Positions 7,116 to 13,498 of a DNA stretch of 13,534 nt are shown one piece after another. The stretch is from Aquificaceae bacterium (GTDB taxonomy: Bacteria > Aquificota > Aquificia > Aquificales > Aquificaceae). Below the pieces are notes generated by a model that saw only the letters and a program-made list of their open reading frames with translations, did no database searches and had not been told where the DNA came from. The stretch spans positions 1 through 13,534 of the forward strand of contig WFYK01000191.1 of assembly GCA_015490105.1 (NCBI GenBank), read 5' to 3'. The position numbers and the translations under genes were made by a program. Position 1 is the first letter of the stretch. Every line of letters starts with the position of its first letter.

Positions 7116-8018
7116 TCAGTGATAGTGTCCGTGGTGTTGTTGCTCTTTTAGGAGAGGGCAAACGCTGAAGCAAGGGAAACCCTCCTTTTCCACTTGGACT
7201 GTAGTGTGTCTTATACCTAAGTCCTCCGCAAGGGTGTGGATCTCAACCATGACCTTTTCGGGGGAGGCGTCTTCACTCACCACCACATGAGCGGTAAGAA
7301 CCACAGATCCGGAGGTTATCGACCAGACGTGAAGGTCATGAACGTCCACAACCCCGGGAACGGATCTTATCTTCTTTTCCACCTCGCTCAGATCCAGATC
7401 CGACGGAACCAACTCAAGGAGTATGTTGAGGGATCTCTTTATGACACTGTAGGTGCTCGGAAGGATAAGGATAGATATGGCCAAGCTCAAGATCGGATCC
7501 GCGAGGTAAAACTTCCAAAGGGTTACCGCAATACCCGAAAGGATGGCCGCTACCGATCCAAGAGTGTCGGTTATAACGTGAAGCAGGGCGGACTTTACGT
7601 TTATGTTGTCCTCGGAACTTTTAAAGAGCATATAGCCCACAAGAAGGTTCACTAAAAGCCCTATTACCGCTATCAGGAGCATTTGAGGACCTTTAACAGG
7701 CTCCGGGTTTAAAAACCTCATTATTGCCTCGTAGGTTATGTATCCCACCAAGCCTATTAAGAAGACTCCGTTCACGAGTGCGGCAAGGACCTCTAGGCGA
7801 TACAGCCCGTAGGTCATGCTCTTTCCCTTAGCTTTTACCACGATCAGCTGAGCTATCAGGGCTATCAGGAGCGACACGCTGTCGATCAGCATATGTCCCG
7901 CGTCGGAGAGAAGTGCCAAGCTGTTTGTGAGGATTCCGCCGACGATCTCTACAAAAGCGAAGCCAAAGATCAGAAAGAAAGATACCGTCAGAACCTTTAG
8001 ACTTTTTTCCCTACCCAT
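7116..8018 (-). CDS. Cation diffusion facilitator (CDF) transporter, probable Zn2+/H+ antiporter
   Basis: An inner-membrane exporter that removes Zn2+ (possibly Cd2+ or Co2+) in exchange for protons. The 300-residue protein shows six membrane segments, roughly at residues 8-28, 35-60, 76-98, 112-132, 145-167 and 172-190. A cytoplasmic C-terminal domain of the usual ferredoxin-like type follows (about 205-280). The transport site is legible: SDAGHMLID in helix 2 (D39, H42, D46) and HVITD in helix 5 (H147, D151), the His/Asp set typical of zinc-type CDFs. The C-terminal domain carries H230, H244, H261 and H271. The tail has a CFSVC pair (C283, C287) and ends in the His-rich HHGHYH, a likely metal-sensing or chelating end. 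The start overlaps the end of hisS by 22 bp and lacks a clear ribosome-binding site, suggesting coupling. CzcD/ZitB-like proteins are the nearest relatives I can name. Confidence 0.93.
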   Translation of the reverse strand: MGREKSLKVLTVSFFLIFGFAFVEIVGGILTNSLALLSDAGHMLIDSVSLLIALIAQLIVVKAKGKSMTYGLYRLEVLAALVNGVFLIGLVGYITYEAIMRFLNPEPVKGPQMLLIAVIGLLVNLLVGYMLFKSSEDNINVKSALLHVITDTLGSVAAILSGIAVTLWKFYLADPILSLAISILILPSTYSVIKRSLNILLELVPSDLDLSEVEKKIRSVPGVVDVHDLHVWSITSGSVVLTAHVVVSEDASPEKVMVEIHTLAEDLGIRHTTVQVEKEGFPCFSVCPLLKEQQHHGHYH

Positions 8019-9208
8019 ACTTTCTTTTGATCACCACTTTCCATATCTTTGACTGTGATGTAGCCCCCCTTTTTCTCGTCTTCACCTACTATAACCGCGT
8101 AGCGGGCTCCTATGCGGTTTGCAAAGTCAAGTTGTTTTCTGAGGGATCCGCCCCTGTAGGAAAGTTCTACCTTCTTTCCCTCGTCGCGCAGGGCTTTAGC
8201 AACTTCGAGAGCGTAGTCTTGAACGTCTCCGAAAGGTATAACAAAGTAAAGATCTTCCTTTTCACAAGGGACTTCCACGAGACTTGCAACTCGCTCCACA
8301 CCCACCGCAAAACCGAGAGCGGGAGTAGGAGGCCCTCCGAGATCCTCAACGAGATAATCGTATCTTCCCCCCGCGATGATCGCATTTCCCGTTTTAGGTG
8401 ATACCGCCTCAAAGACCGTTCTCGTATAGTAGTCCAGCCCTCTTACCAAGCGGGGGTTTTCTTTGAAATCTATTCCTAAGGAAGATAAGAACTCTTTTAC
8501 CCTTTCGTAGTGAGCCCTACACTCATCACAAAGGAAGTCAACTACCTTGGGAGCTTCCGAGACAGCACTTTTGCAGGTTTCTACCTTACAGTCTAAAACC
8601 CTTAGCGGGTTTCTTTCCTTTCTGTCCTGACAGTCTTTACACAGCTTTTCAGATACACCCTCTAAAAATTCTTTTAGGGCTTCTCTATAAGCAGGCCTAC
8701 ATACTTTACACCCTATGGAGTTTATCTCTATGTGTGCGGGAACATTCAAAGCTTTCAATACCCTGCTTACGATCTCTATGATCTCCGCGTCCGCGGAAGG
8801 GTCCGCAACCCCAAAAACCTCCGCCCCTATTTGATGGAACTGTCTGTATCTTCCCGCCTGAGGTCTTTCGTAGCGAAACATAGGGCCTTCGTAGAAGAGT
8901 TTGTGATAAGGCTTTTGAGCGTAGAGCTTGTGCTGGATGTAGGCTCTTACCACTCCCGCTGTCCCTTCCGGTCTCAATGCCAAGAGCCTGCCTTTTCTAT
9001 CTTCAAAAACGAACATCTCCTTTTGAACAATGTCCGTAACTTCACCGACGCTTCTTTCGAAGAGTTCCGCAAACTCTACCACGGGGGTTATGATCTCCTC
9101 AAAGTTGTAAGAAGCCAATATTTGCCTTATTACGGAAGTAACGTATCTGAAACGTTTAAGATCTTCCCCGAAAATGTCGTGGAAGCCCCTGACCGTTTGA
9201 AAGGCCAT
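7997..9208 (-). CDS. hisS: Histidyl-tRNA synthetase
   Basis: A class II aminoacyl-tRNA synthetase that charges tRNA-His, cytoplasmic and homodimeric. I place the start at ATG 9208 (403 residues, beginning MAFQTVRGFHDI, the usual family N-terminus). The frame remains open to 9289, but that extension lies inside gap and is not synthetase-like. An AAGGGA ribosome-binding site sits six bases before 9208. Class II motif 2 is FRYERPQAGRYRQFHQIGAE at 111-130, the histidine-specific loop is LVRGLDYYTRTVFE at 254-267, and motif 3 is ALGFAVGVERV at 297-307. The insertion domain carries eight cysteines (C167/C170, C190/C193, C207/C212, C227/C230), including the RNPLRVLDCK signature of many bacterial HisRS. 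These could hold zinc or structural pairs. The C-terminal anticodon-binding domain is complete. It follows gap with one base between stop and start, and overlaps the CDF gene by 22 bp. Confidence 0.97.
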   Translation of the reverse strand: MAFQTVRGFHDIFGEDLKRFRYVTSVIRQILASYNFEEIITPVVEFAELFERSVGEVTDIVQKEMFVFEDRKGRLLALRPEGTAGVVRAYIQHKLYAQKPYHKLFYEGPMFRYERPQAGRYRQFHQIGAEVFGVADPSADAEIIEIVSRVLKALNVPAHIEINSIGCKVCRPAYREALKEFLEGVSEKLCKDCQDRKERNPLRVLDCKVETCKSAVSEAPKVVDFLCDECRAHYERVKEFLSSLGIDFKENPRLVRGLDYYTRTVFEAVSPKTGNAIIAGGRYDYLVEDLGGPPTPALGFAVGVERVASLVEVPCEKEDLYFVIPFGDVQDYALEVAKALRDEGKKVELSYRGGSLRKQLDFANRIGARYAVIVGEDEKKGGYITVKDMESGDQKKVWVGKKV

Positions 9209-9209
9209 T

Positions 9210-10238
9210 TCAGATCCCTTTCTCCGATATAAAGAGAATAAGATCCCTGAGCCTGCAGGAATAACCCCACTCGTTGTCATACCACGCAACCACGTGAGCC
9301 AAGTTGCCTATAACTTGTGTCAACGGTGCGTCAAATATGGAGGAGTGGGGGTTGCCCACTATATCGGAAGAAACTATGGGATCCTCGCAGTATTCCAGGA
9401 TCTCCCTCAAATATGGCTTGTCGGAGCTTTTATACTTCTCAGAGGCTTCTTTGAAACGATCGTTTAGCTCTTCAACTGAAGAGGGAGCTTTCTTTAAAAC
9501 TACGGTAAGGTCTATCAGAGATCCGTCGGGAACGGGAACCCTGCGTGCGGTTCCGTCAAGCTTTCCTTTGAGTTCGGGCATAACCTCCCCTATGGCCTTT
9601 GCTGCACCCGTGGTGGTAGGGACTATGTTTACAGCTGCGGATCTTGCCCTTCTGAGATCCTTATGAGGAAGATCCAAAAGGCGCTGGTCGTTAGTGTAAG
9701 CGTGAACGGTAACCATGTATCCGCTCTCTATACCGTAGGTTTCGTGAAGCACTCTAACAACGGGAGCCAAACAGTTGGTGGTGCAGGACGCGTTTGAAAT
9801 TATGTTGTGGTTTTTAGGATCGTAGGTATCGTGGTTCACCCCCAAAACCAAGGTAACGTCAGGGTTCTTAGCTGGTGCGGAGATGATAACCTTCTTGACA
9901 CTTCCTCTCAGGTGCTTGGAAGCGTTTTCCCTATCTCTGAAGACCCCCGTAGACTCCAACACAACTTCTACACCTAAGTCTTCCCAAGGTATATTGGAAG
10001 GGTCCTTTTCGGAAAAGATCTCTATCCTTTTTCCGTTGATCGAAATATAGTGATCCCCAGCTTCTACATCCTCCTTGAGCGTCCCGTGGACCGAGTCATA
10101 TTTGAGCAGGTGAGCGAGGGTCTTGCTGTCGGTCAGGTCGTTGATGGCTACTATTTCGATCTCTTCGTAACCGAGGCATGCCCTTAAGAAACTCCTTCCT
10201 ATCCTTCCAAATCCGTTTATGCCAACTTTTACTCCCAT
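9210..10238 (-). CDS. gap: Glyceraldehyde-3-phosphate dehydrogenase, type I
   Basis: Interconverts glyceraldehyde-3-phosphate and 1,3-bisphosphoglycerate with NAD(H) or NADP(H), a cytoplasmic tetramer. In a chemolithoautotroph it would serve mainly gluconeogenesis. The 342 residues match the family. The Rossmann motif GINGFGRIGR is at 6-15 with N33-D34 after the second strand; an Asp there usually favours NAD. The catalytic segment SNASCTTNCLAPV at 148-160 places the nucleophile at C152, with the partner His at 179 in VHAYTNDQRLLD. RRARSAAVNIVPTTTGAAKA (197-216) and the C-terminal WYDNEWGYS are intact. It opens the minus-strand run: its ATG is 17 bp from the divergent ATG of the TusA-fusion gene. 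No Shine-Dalgarno sequence is visible, and a TAAAAT hexamer lies seven bases upstream, so a leaderless transcript is possible. Confidence 0.98.
   Translation of the reverse strand: MGVKVGINGFGRIGRSFLRACLGYEEIEIVAINDLTDSKTLAHLLKYDSVHGTLKEDVEAGDHYISINGKRIEIFSEKDPSNIPWEDLGVEVVLESTGVFRDRENASKHLRGSVKKVIISAPAKNPDVTLVLGVNHDTYDPKNHNIISNASCTTNCLAPVVRVLHETYGIESGYMVTVHAYTNDQRLLDLPHKDLRRARSAAVNIVPTTTGAAKAIGEVMPELKGKLDGTARRVPVPDGSLIDLTVVLKKAPSSVEELNDRFKEASEKYKSSDKPYLREILEYCEDPIVSSDIVGNPHSSIFDAPLTQVIGNLAHVVAWYDNEWGYSCRLRDLILFISEKGI
9215..9220 (-). promoter_or_regulatory. Ribosome-binding site that decides the hisS start
   Basis: Read on the minus strand this is AAGGGA inside the last codons of gap, ending six bases before ATG 9208. 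It supports the 403-residue HisRS start over the upstream in-frame codons at 9280 and 9289, which lie deeper within gap. Confidence 0.6.
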
Positions 10239-10255
10239 AGGTAGAATTTTAAACT
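10239..10255. promoter_or_regulatory. 17-bp divergent start region between gap and the TusA-fusion operon, with back-to-back -10-like elements
   Basis: The only DNA between two divergent start codons is AGGTAGAATTTTAAACT. On the plus strand TAGAAT (10242-10247) is a five-of-six match to the -10 consensus and lies eight bases from the ATG at 10256. On the minus strand TAAAAT (10246-10251) is also a five-of-six match and lies seven bases from the gap ATG. Initiation at the normal distance from either hexamer would fall at or within a base or two of the start codon. No good -35 hexamer appears at 16-18 bp on either side. Any -35, activator or repressor site must lie in the opposing coding region. 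Not proven by sequence alone. Confidence 0.45.
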
Positions 10256-10843
10256 ATGGAGGCGGACAAAGAGCTAAACCTCGAGGGTCTTTCGTGCCCA
10301 GTCCCCATAGTCATGACTTCCGAAACGGTGAAAAAGATGAAAGAGGGGGAGATTTTAAAGGTCATAGCCACGGATCCGGGCTTTGAAAGGGATCTTTGGA
10401 ACTGGGCAAAACAAACCAAGAACGAAATTATCGACATAAGAAAAAACGGCACTAAAACGGAAGCCTACATAAGGAAGGTTTCTTCTTCGAAAGAGCCTTC
10501 CCTGTGGTATTGGATAAAGTTCCATTCCTTAGGAGTTAAGTTACATCTGAAGATGTTCCTTTTAGAGTTAAACCCGTTCGTTCAAAAACCGGATCACTAC
10601 ATAACCTTCGTGGCTATTTCGGAAGGAACGCGTGCGGAAAAATACTTGAAAGGAAAGGAAAAGGCCACACTCTTGCCGGTCCCGGACGAGATAGATCCCA
10701 GATGCGGTGTAGTGCTGGCGGTTAAGGGTTTTGAAAAGGCTAAAAGGATATATGACATTTTGCTCAAAGAGGGTTTTGGCGTTGAAGCCATATACAGGAG
10801 GAAGGGCAAAACTTACGAGAAGATTTACCCGATAAAGGAATAG
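10256..10843 (+). CDS. TusA-domain / DUF3343 (Se_S_carrier) fusion protein, putative sulfur or selenium carrier
   Basis: A 195-residue cytoplasmic protein in three parts. Residues 1-75 are a TusA-type sulfur-carrier domain with the signature GLSCPVPIV (persulfide-forming Cys at C14, CPxP motif), the following helix and beta-strands (LKVIATDPGF). Residues 80-112 form an aromatic/hydrophobic linker opening with PSLWYWIKF. Residues 114-195 resemble DUF3343, the putative Se/S carrier family: ITFVAISEGTRAEKYL, then LLPVPDEIDPRCGVVLAV, with C150 in the conserved Cys-Gly turn. C14 and C150 are the only cysteines, one in each predicted active site, as expected for intramolecular sulfur or selenium relay. 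TusA proteins move persulfide sulfur for tRNA thiolation, cofactors or sulfur oxidation; which applies here is not visible. The start ATG is 17 bp from divergent gap. The stop TAG overlaps the ribosome-binding site of the chemoreceptor gene. TusA is firm; DUF3343 is from motif memory. Confidence 0.82.
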   Translation: MEADKELNLEGLSCPVPIVMTSETVKKMKEGEILKVIATDPGFERDLWNWAKQTKNEIIDIRKNGTKTEAYIRKVSSSKEPSLWYWIKFHSLGVKLHLKMFLLELNPFVQKPDHYITFVAISEGTRAEKYLKGKEKATLLPVPDEIDPRCGVVLAVKGFEKAKRIYDILLKEGFGVEAIYRRKGKTYEKIYPIKE

Positions 10844-10847
10844 GAGG
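10842..10847 (+). promoter_or_regulatory. Shine-Dalgarno sequence of the chemoreceptor gene, overlapping the TusA-fusion stop
   Basis: AGGAGG lies six bases before ATG 10854 and shares bases with the TAG stop of the upstream gene. The arrangement favours co-translation of the carrier protein and the chemoreceptor from one transcript. Confidence 0.75.
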
Positions 10848-10853
10848 CAAGAT

Positions 10854-12884
10854 ATGAGTCTGAAGACCCGTCTTACGGTTAGCTCGGTTATACCTCTCGT
10901 GGTTATGACCCTCTTGGGTTTGACCATCTCCTACTTTTTCTGGGGAAAGTATAAGGACGCTCAGCGTGCGGAGAAGCTCTCTTACGTTGTGGAAGCTTCT
11001 TTAAAGCTCGTTCACGAGCTTCAGAAGGAAAGGGGTATGAGCACGGGGTTTGTAGGAAGTTCCGGACAGAAGTTCTCCCAAGAACTTAAAGATCAACGAA
11101 AGAAAGTGGATGAATCTATGGAAAGATTTTTCAAGATCTTGGAAGAAAGCTCCTTAGTAGGTCAAAAGAAGGTAGCGGAAAAACTTCAAGTTATCCGCAC
11201 TTTCATAAAACAACTTCCCACAGTCAGAAGCAGGATCGACTCCCTTCAAATGGACAAGGGTGCGGTAGTTAACTTCTACACGGGTCTCAACGCGGAACTG
11301 ATAGGGTTGACAGGTCTTATAGCTCACTACACGGGGGATGTTCACATTGCTGCAAAGATCGTTGCTTTGGAGGAATTCTCCCGCTTTAAGGACGTAGAAG
11401 GCATAAAGAGGGCTCTCCTTAGTGTGGTTTTTGCCGTAGATAGATTCGAAGAAGACCTTTTAGAGAGGTATTTAAAACTTTCAGGCAAACAGGAGGCTTT
11501 CTTGGAAGTGTTTTACGACGTTGCTCCCGACGAGTATATAAAGATCTTCGAGGAAGTGAGGACCTCCCCCCAGTTCAGGGATGCGGAAGATCTCGAAAGA
11601 CTCGCTCTTACACAGAAGGAAAACTTTGGCGTCAGTCCCGAAAGGTGGTTTGAAGTCCAAACGAGGAAGATAAACCTTCTCAAGCAGGTAGAGGATTCGA
11701 TGATATCAAACCTCATAAACATAGCAAAACAGGTGAAGGGTGATTACCTCCTGCGCTTTTCCGTTATGAGCGTGAGCGTCTTTGTGGTTCTGCTTGTTGT
11801 TAGCTTTATAACCTTCAGGACAGTTAAACTCGTCAACCTAAGGATCGAGTCCGCGGTGAAGAGCATAAAGGATCTTTCAGAGAGGATGGAGTTCTCTAAG
11901 GTTAAAGTCGATACCGACTACAAGGACGAGTTTACCCACTTGGAAGAAGCACTCATCAGCACCGTCAGATCCATAGGTAAGGTCATAGAAGTAATTAAAT
12001 CTGTTATGGAAAAGGTAGCTCAAGGTCACTTCTCCCAAAGGGTCAGGGGAGACTTCAAAGGTGATCTTAAAGCTCTTGCGGACAACGTGAACGTTTCTTT
12101 AGACAACCTTCAAAAGACTATGGATTCCATAAAGGAAGTTATGGGAAGGGTTTCCAAAGGTGATCTCAAGGCAAGGATAGAAGGGGAATTTAAGGGAGAT
12201 CTAAAAGAGCTCGTAGACTACGTCAACTCCTCCATACACCAGCTCCAAGAACTTCTAAAGCGTATAAAAGAAGATATCCTTGAAGTTACCTCCAACCTCG
12301 CAAGCATAACCACGTCCGTAGATGAGACCTCCGAAGCCATAAGGCAAATATCTGAAGAAACGCTAAAGGCAAGGAACCTCTCCAACGACATGTCCGAAGC
12401 TATAGACTCAGGAAAACAGAAGGTAAACGACATGCACAGTGCTATGGAAAACATCGTTAAAGTCAGCAAGGATATAGGTTCCATCACAGAAACGATCATA
12501 AACATCGCGGAGCAAACGAACCTGTTAGCCCTTAACGCCTCCATAGAGGCTGCGAGGGCAGGCGAGATAGGTAGGGGTTTTGCGGTAGTTGCGGAAGAGG
12601 TAAGAAGACTTGCGGAAATTTCAGGAAATGCAGCGAAAGAAATAGCCCAGCTTGTGGAAAGAGTGTCCAAAGCGGTGGAAGAGGGAAGGGGTGCTTCGAA
12701 AGAGGTGGTCGATAGCTACGCCCGAATAGAGGAGGTTGTAAAGGAAGTGGTAACTTCGATCGATACGATAGCGACCGCTATGGAAGAGCAGAGCAGGGCG
12801 GTTGATATAATAAGAGACAACGTTGCCAACATCTCCTCCAGCACCGAGCGGATAGAAGAGAACGTCAAGAAATTCGAGGTCTGA
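10854..12884 (+). CDS. Methyl-accepting chemotaxis protein with NIT sensor domain and tandem HAMP-like repeats
   Basis: An inner-membrane chemoreceptor that signals to CheA/CheW. The 676 residues comprise a first membrane helix at about 8-29; a long helical periplasmic sensor at 35-300 opening with LVHELQKERGMSTGFVGSSG (52-71), the hallmark of the NIT (nitrate/nitrite-sensing) domain; and a second membrane helix at about 302-322. A HAMP-like linker follows, with two near-identical 45-residue repeats (about 384-420 and 429-465, sharing GDFKGDLK/GEFKGDLK). The cytoplasmic coiled coil has its conserved tip at about 553-588 (EQTNLLALNASIEAARAGE). Glu/Gln/Ala-rich heptads on either side are likely methylation sites. 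There is no C-terminal pentapeptide for CheR docking and no cysteine. NIT suggests nitrate or nitrite as ligand, but the domain also occurs in receptors without shown nitrate binding. It is ten bases downstream of the TusA-fusion gene and two bases upstream of mtnB. Confidence 0.93.
   Translation: MSLKTRLTVSSVIPLVVMTLLGLTISYFFWGKYKDAQRAEKLSYVVEASLKLVHELQKERGMSTGFVGSSGQKFSQELKDQRKKVDESMERFFKILEESSLVGQKKVAEKLQVIRTFIKQLPTVRSRIDSLQMDKGAVVNFYTGLNAELIGLTGLIAHYTGDVHIAAKIVALEEFSRFKDVEGIKRALLSVVFAVDRFEEDLLERYLKLSGKQEAFLEVFYDVAPDEYIKIFEEVRTSPQFRDAEDLERLALTQKENFGVSPERWFEVQTRKINLLKQVEDSMISNLINIAKQVKGDYLLRFSVMSVSVFVVLLVVSFITFRTVKLVNLRIESAVKSIKDLSERMEFSKVKVDTDYKDEFTHLEEALISTVRSIGKVIEVIKSVMEKVAQGHFSQRVRGDFKGDLKALADNVNVSLDNLQKTMDSIKEVMGRVSKGDLKARIEGEFKGDLKELVDYVNSSIHQLQELLKRIKEDILEVTSNLASITTSVDETSEAIRQISEETLKARNLSNDMSEAIDSGKQKVNDMHSAMENIVKVSKDIGSITETIINIAEQTNLLALNASIEAARAGEIGRGFAVVAEEVRRLAEISGNAAKEIAQLVERVSKAVEEGRGASKEVVDSYARIEEVVKEVVTSIDTIATAMEEQSRAVDIIRDNVANISSSTERIEENVKKFEV
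12003..12248 (+). repeat. Internal tandem duplication inside the chemoreceptor (two HAMP-like units)
   Basis: Two segments 135 bp apart encode closely similar 37-residue units (residues 384-420 and 429-465). They share the pattern VM..V..G......G.FKGDLK.L.D.VN.S...LQ. The DNA of the shared FKGDLK core is also similar, with synonymous differences, which suggests an old in-frame duplication. Poly-HAMP arrays are known in chemoreceptors and sensor kinases. Confidence 0.7.
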
Positions 12885-12886
12885 AG

Positions 12887-13498
12887 GTGGCTTTCACGTT
12901 TGATGAGGCGGTAAGGCTTATAGTCGAGGCGGGAAAAGTTTTGGATTCTAAGGGTTGGGTCCCCGCAACGAGCGGAAACATCTCCGTTAGACTAAAAGAA
13001 GGCTTCGCCATAACCGCTTCGGGGAAACACAAAGGCAAGCTAAACCCTTCGGACATACTCTTGGTAGATGAAAAGGGAAGGTCAAAGGACGGGAGAAGGC
13101 CTTCCGCTGAAACCTTACTTCACCTGACCGTATACGAACTTTTTCCTGAAGCCAACGCGGTGGTTCACACCCACTCACCCAACGCCACCCTCATCTCCCG
13201 CATCGTGAAGGGTCCTCTATTTTTGGAAGATTATGAGCTCCTTAAAGCCTTCCCTTCTGTAGATACCCACGAAGAGTGCATAGAGGTTCCTGTCCTCGAA
13301 AACGATCAAAACATGGAAAGGCTCTCTTCCAAGCTAAGGGATTACCTCAAAGGTAAGGATAAAGTTTTCGGCTTTCTAATAAGGTCTCACGGTCTTTACA
13401 CTTGGGGGGAAACGATGGAAGATGCCCTTAACCACGCGGAGGCCTTCGAGTTCTTATTCGAGTGCGAACTAAAACTTATGGCGGTCGGAAGAAGGTGA
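12887..13498 (+). CDS. mtnB: Methylthioribulose-1-phosphate dehydratase
   Basis: MtnB dehydrates 5-methylthioribulose-1-phosphate to a 2,3-diketo-5-methylthiopentyl-1-phosphate in the methionine salvage pathway, in the cytoplasm. It belongs to the class II aldolase/adducin fold. The 203-residue length matches MtnB. Family features are WVPATSGNISVR at 24-35, SGKHKG at 45-50, RPSAETLLH at 71-79 with the likely catalytic Glu75, the zinc ligands in VVHTHSPNAT (H94, H96) and H168 in LIRSHGLYTWGETMEDA, and the C-terminal HAEAFEFLFECEL helix. The start is GTG at 12887, two bases after the chemoreceptor stop, with GAGGT six bases upstream inside the end of that gene. Other class II aldolase members (FucA, AraD) share the fold, but the WVPATSGN and HGLYTWG segments are MtnB-like. 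No mtnA, mtnC or mtnD is visible. Confidence 0.92.
   Translation: MAFTFDEAVRLIVEAGKVLDSKGWVPATSGNISVRLKEGFAITASGKHKGKLNPSDILLVDEKGRSKDGRRPSAETLLHLTVYELFPEANAVVHTHSPNATLISRIVKGPLFLEDYELLKAFPSVDTHEECIEVPVLENDQNMERLSSKLRDYLKGKDKVFGFLIRSHGLYTWGETMEDALNHAEAFEFLFECELKLMAVGRR

Noticed and set aside
7236..7655. Plus-strand open frame of 139 codons antisense to the CDF gene
   Set aside because: The opposing strand encodes a complete CDF protein with all metal ligands; the shadow product has no motif or membrane segment.
8566..8709. Cysteine-rich stretch in hisS suspected to be an unusual zinc insertion
   Set aside because: The RNPLRVLDCK context with paired cysteines is common in bacterial HisRS, so it is normal for the family.
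8732..9232. Long open frame on the plus strand antisense to hisS (166 codons)
   Set aside because: It mirrors the well-supported hisS frame; its product has low-complexity composition and no recognisable motif, and no independent ribosome-binding site stands out.
9209..9289. N-terminal extension of 27 residues on HisRS, open to a start codon at 9289
   Set aside because: The extension lies wholly inside gap, has no synthetase similarity, and ATG 9208 has a suitable ribosome-binding site and the canonical family N-terminus.
12218..12670. Minus-strand open frame of 150 codons inside the chemoreceptor gene
   Set aside because: Ser/Ala-rich product that is the expected antisense shadow of a coiled-coil signalling domain rich in Glu, Ala and Ser codons.
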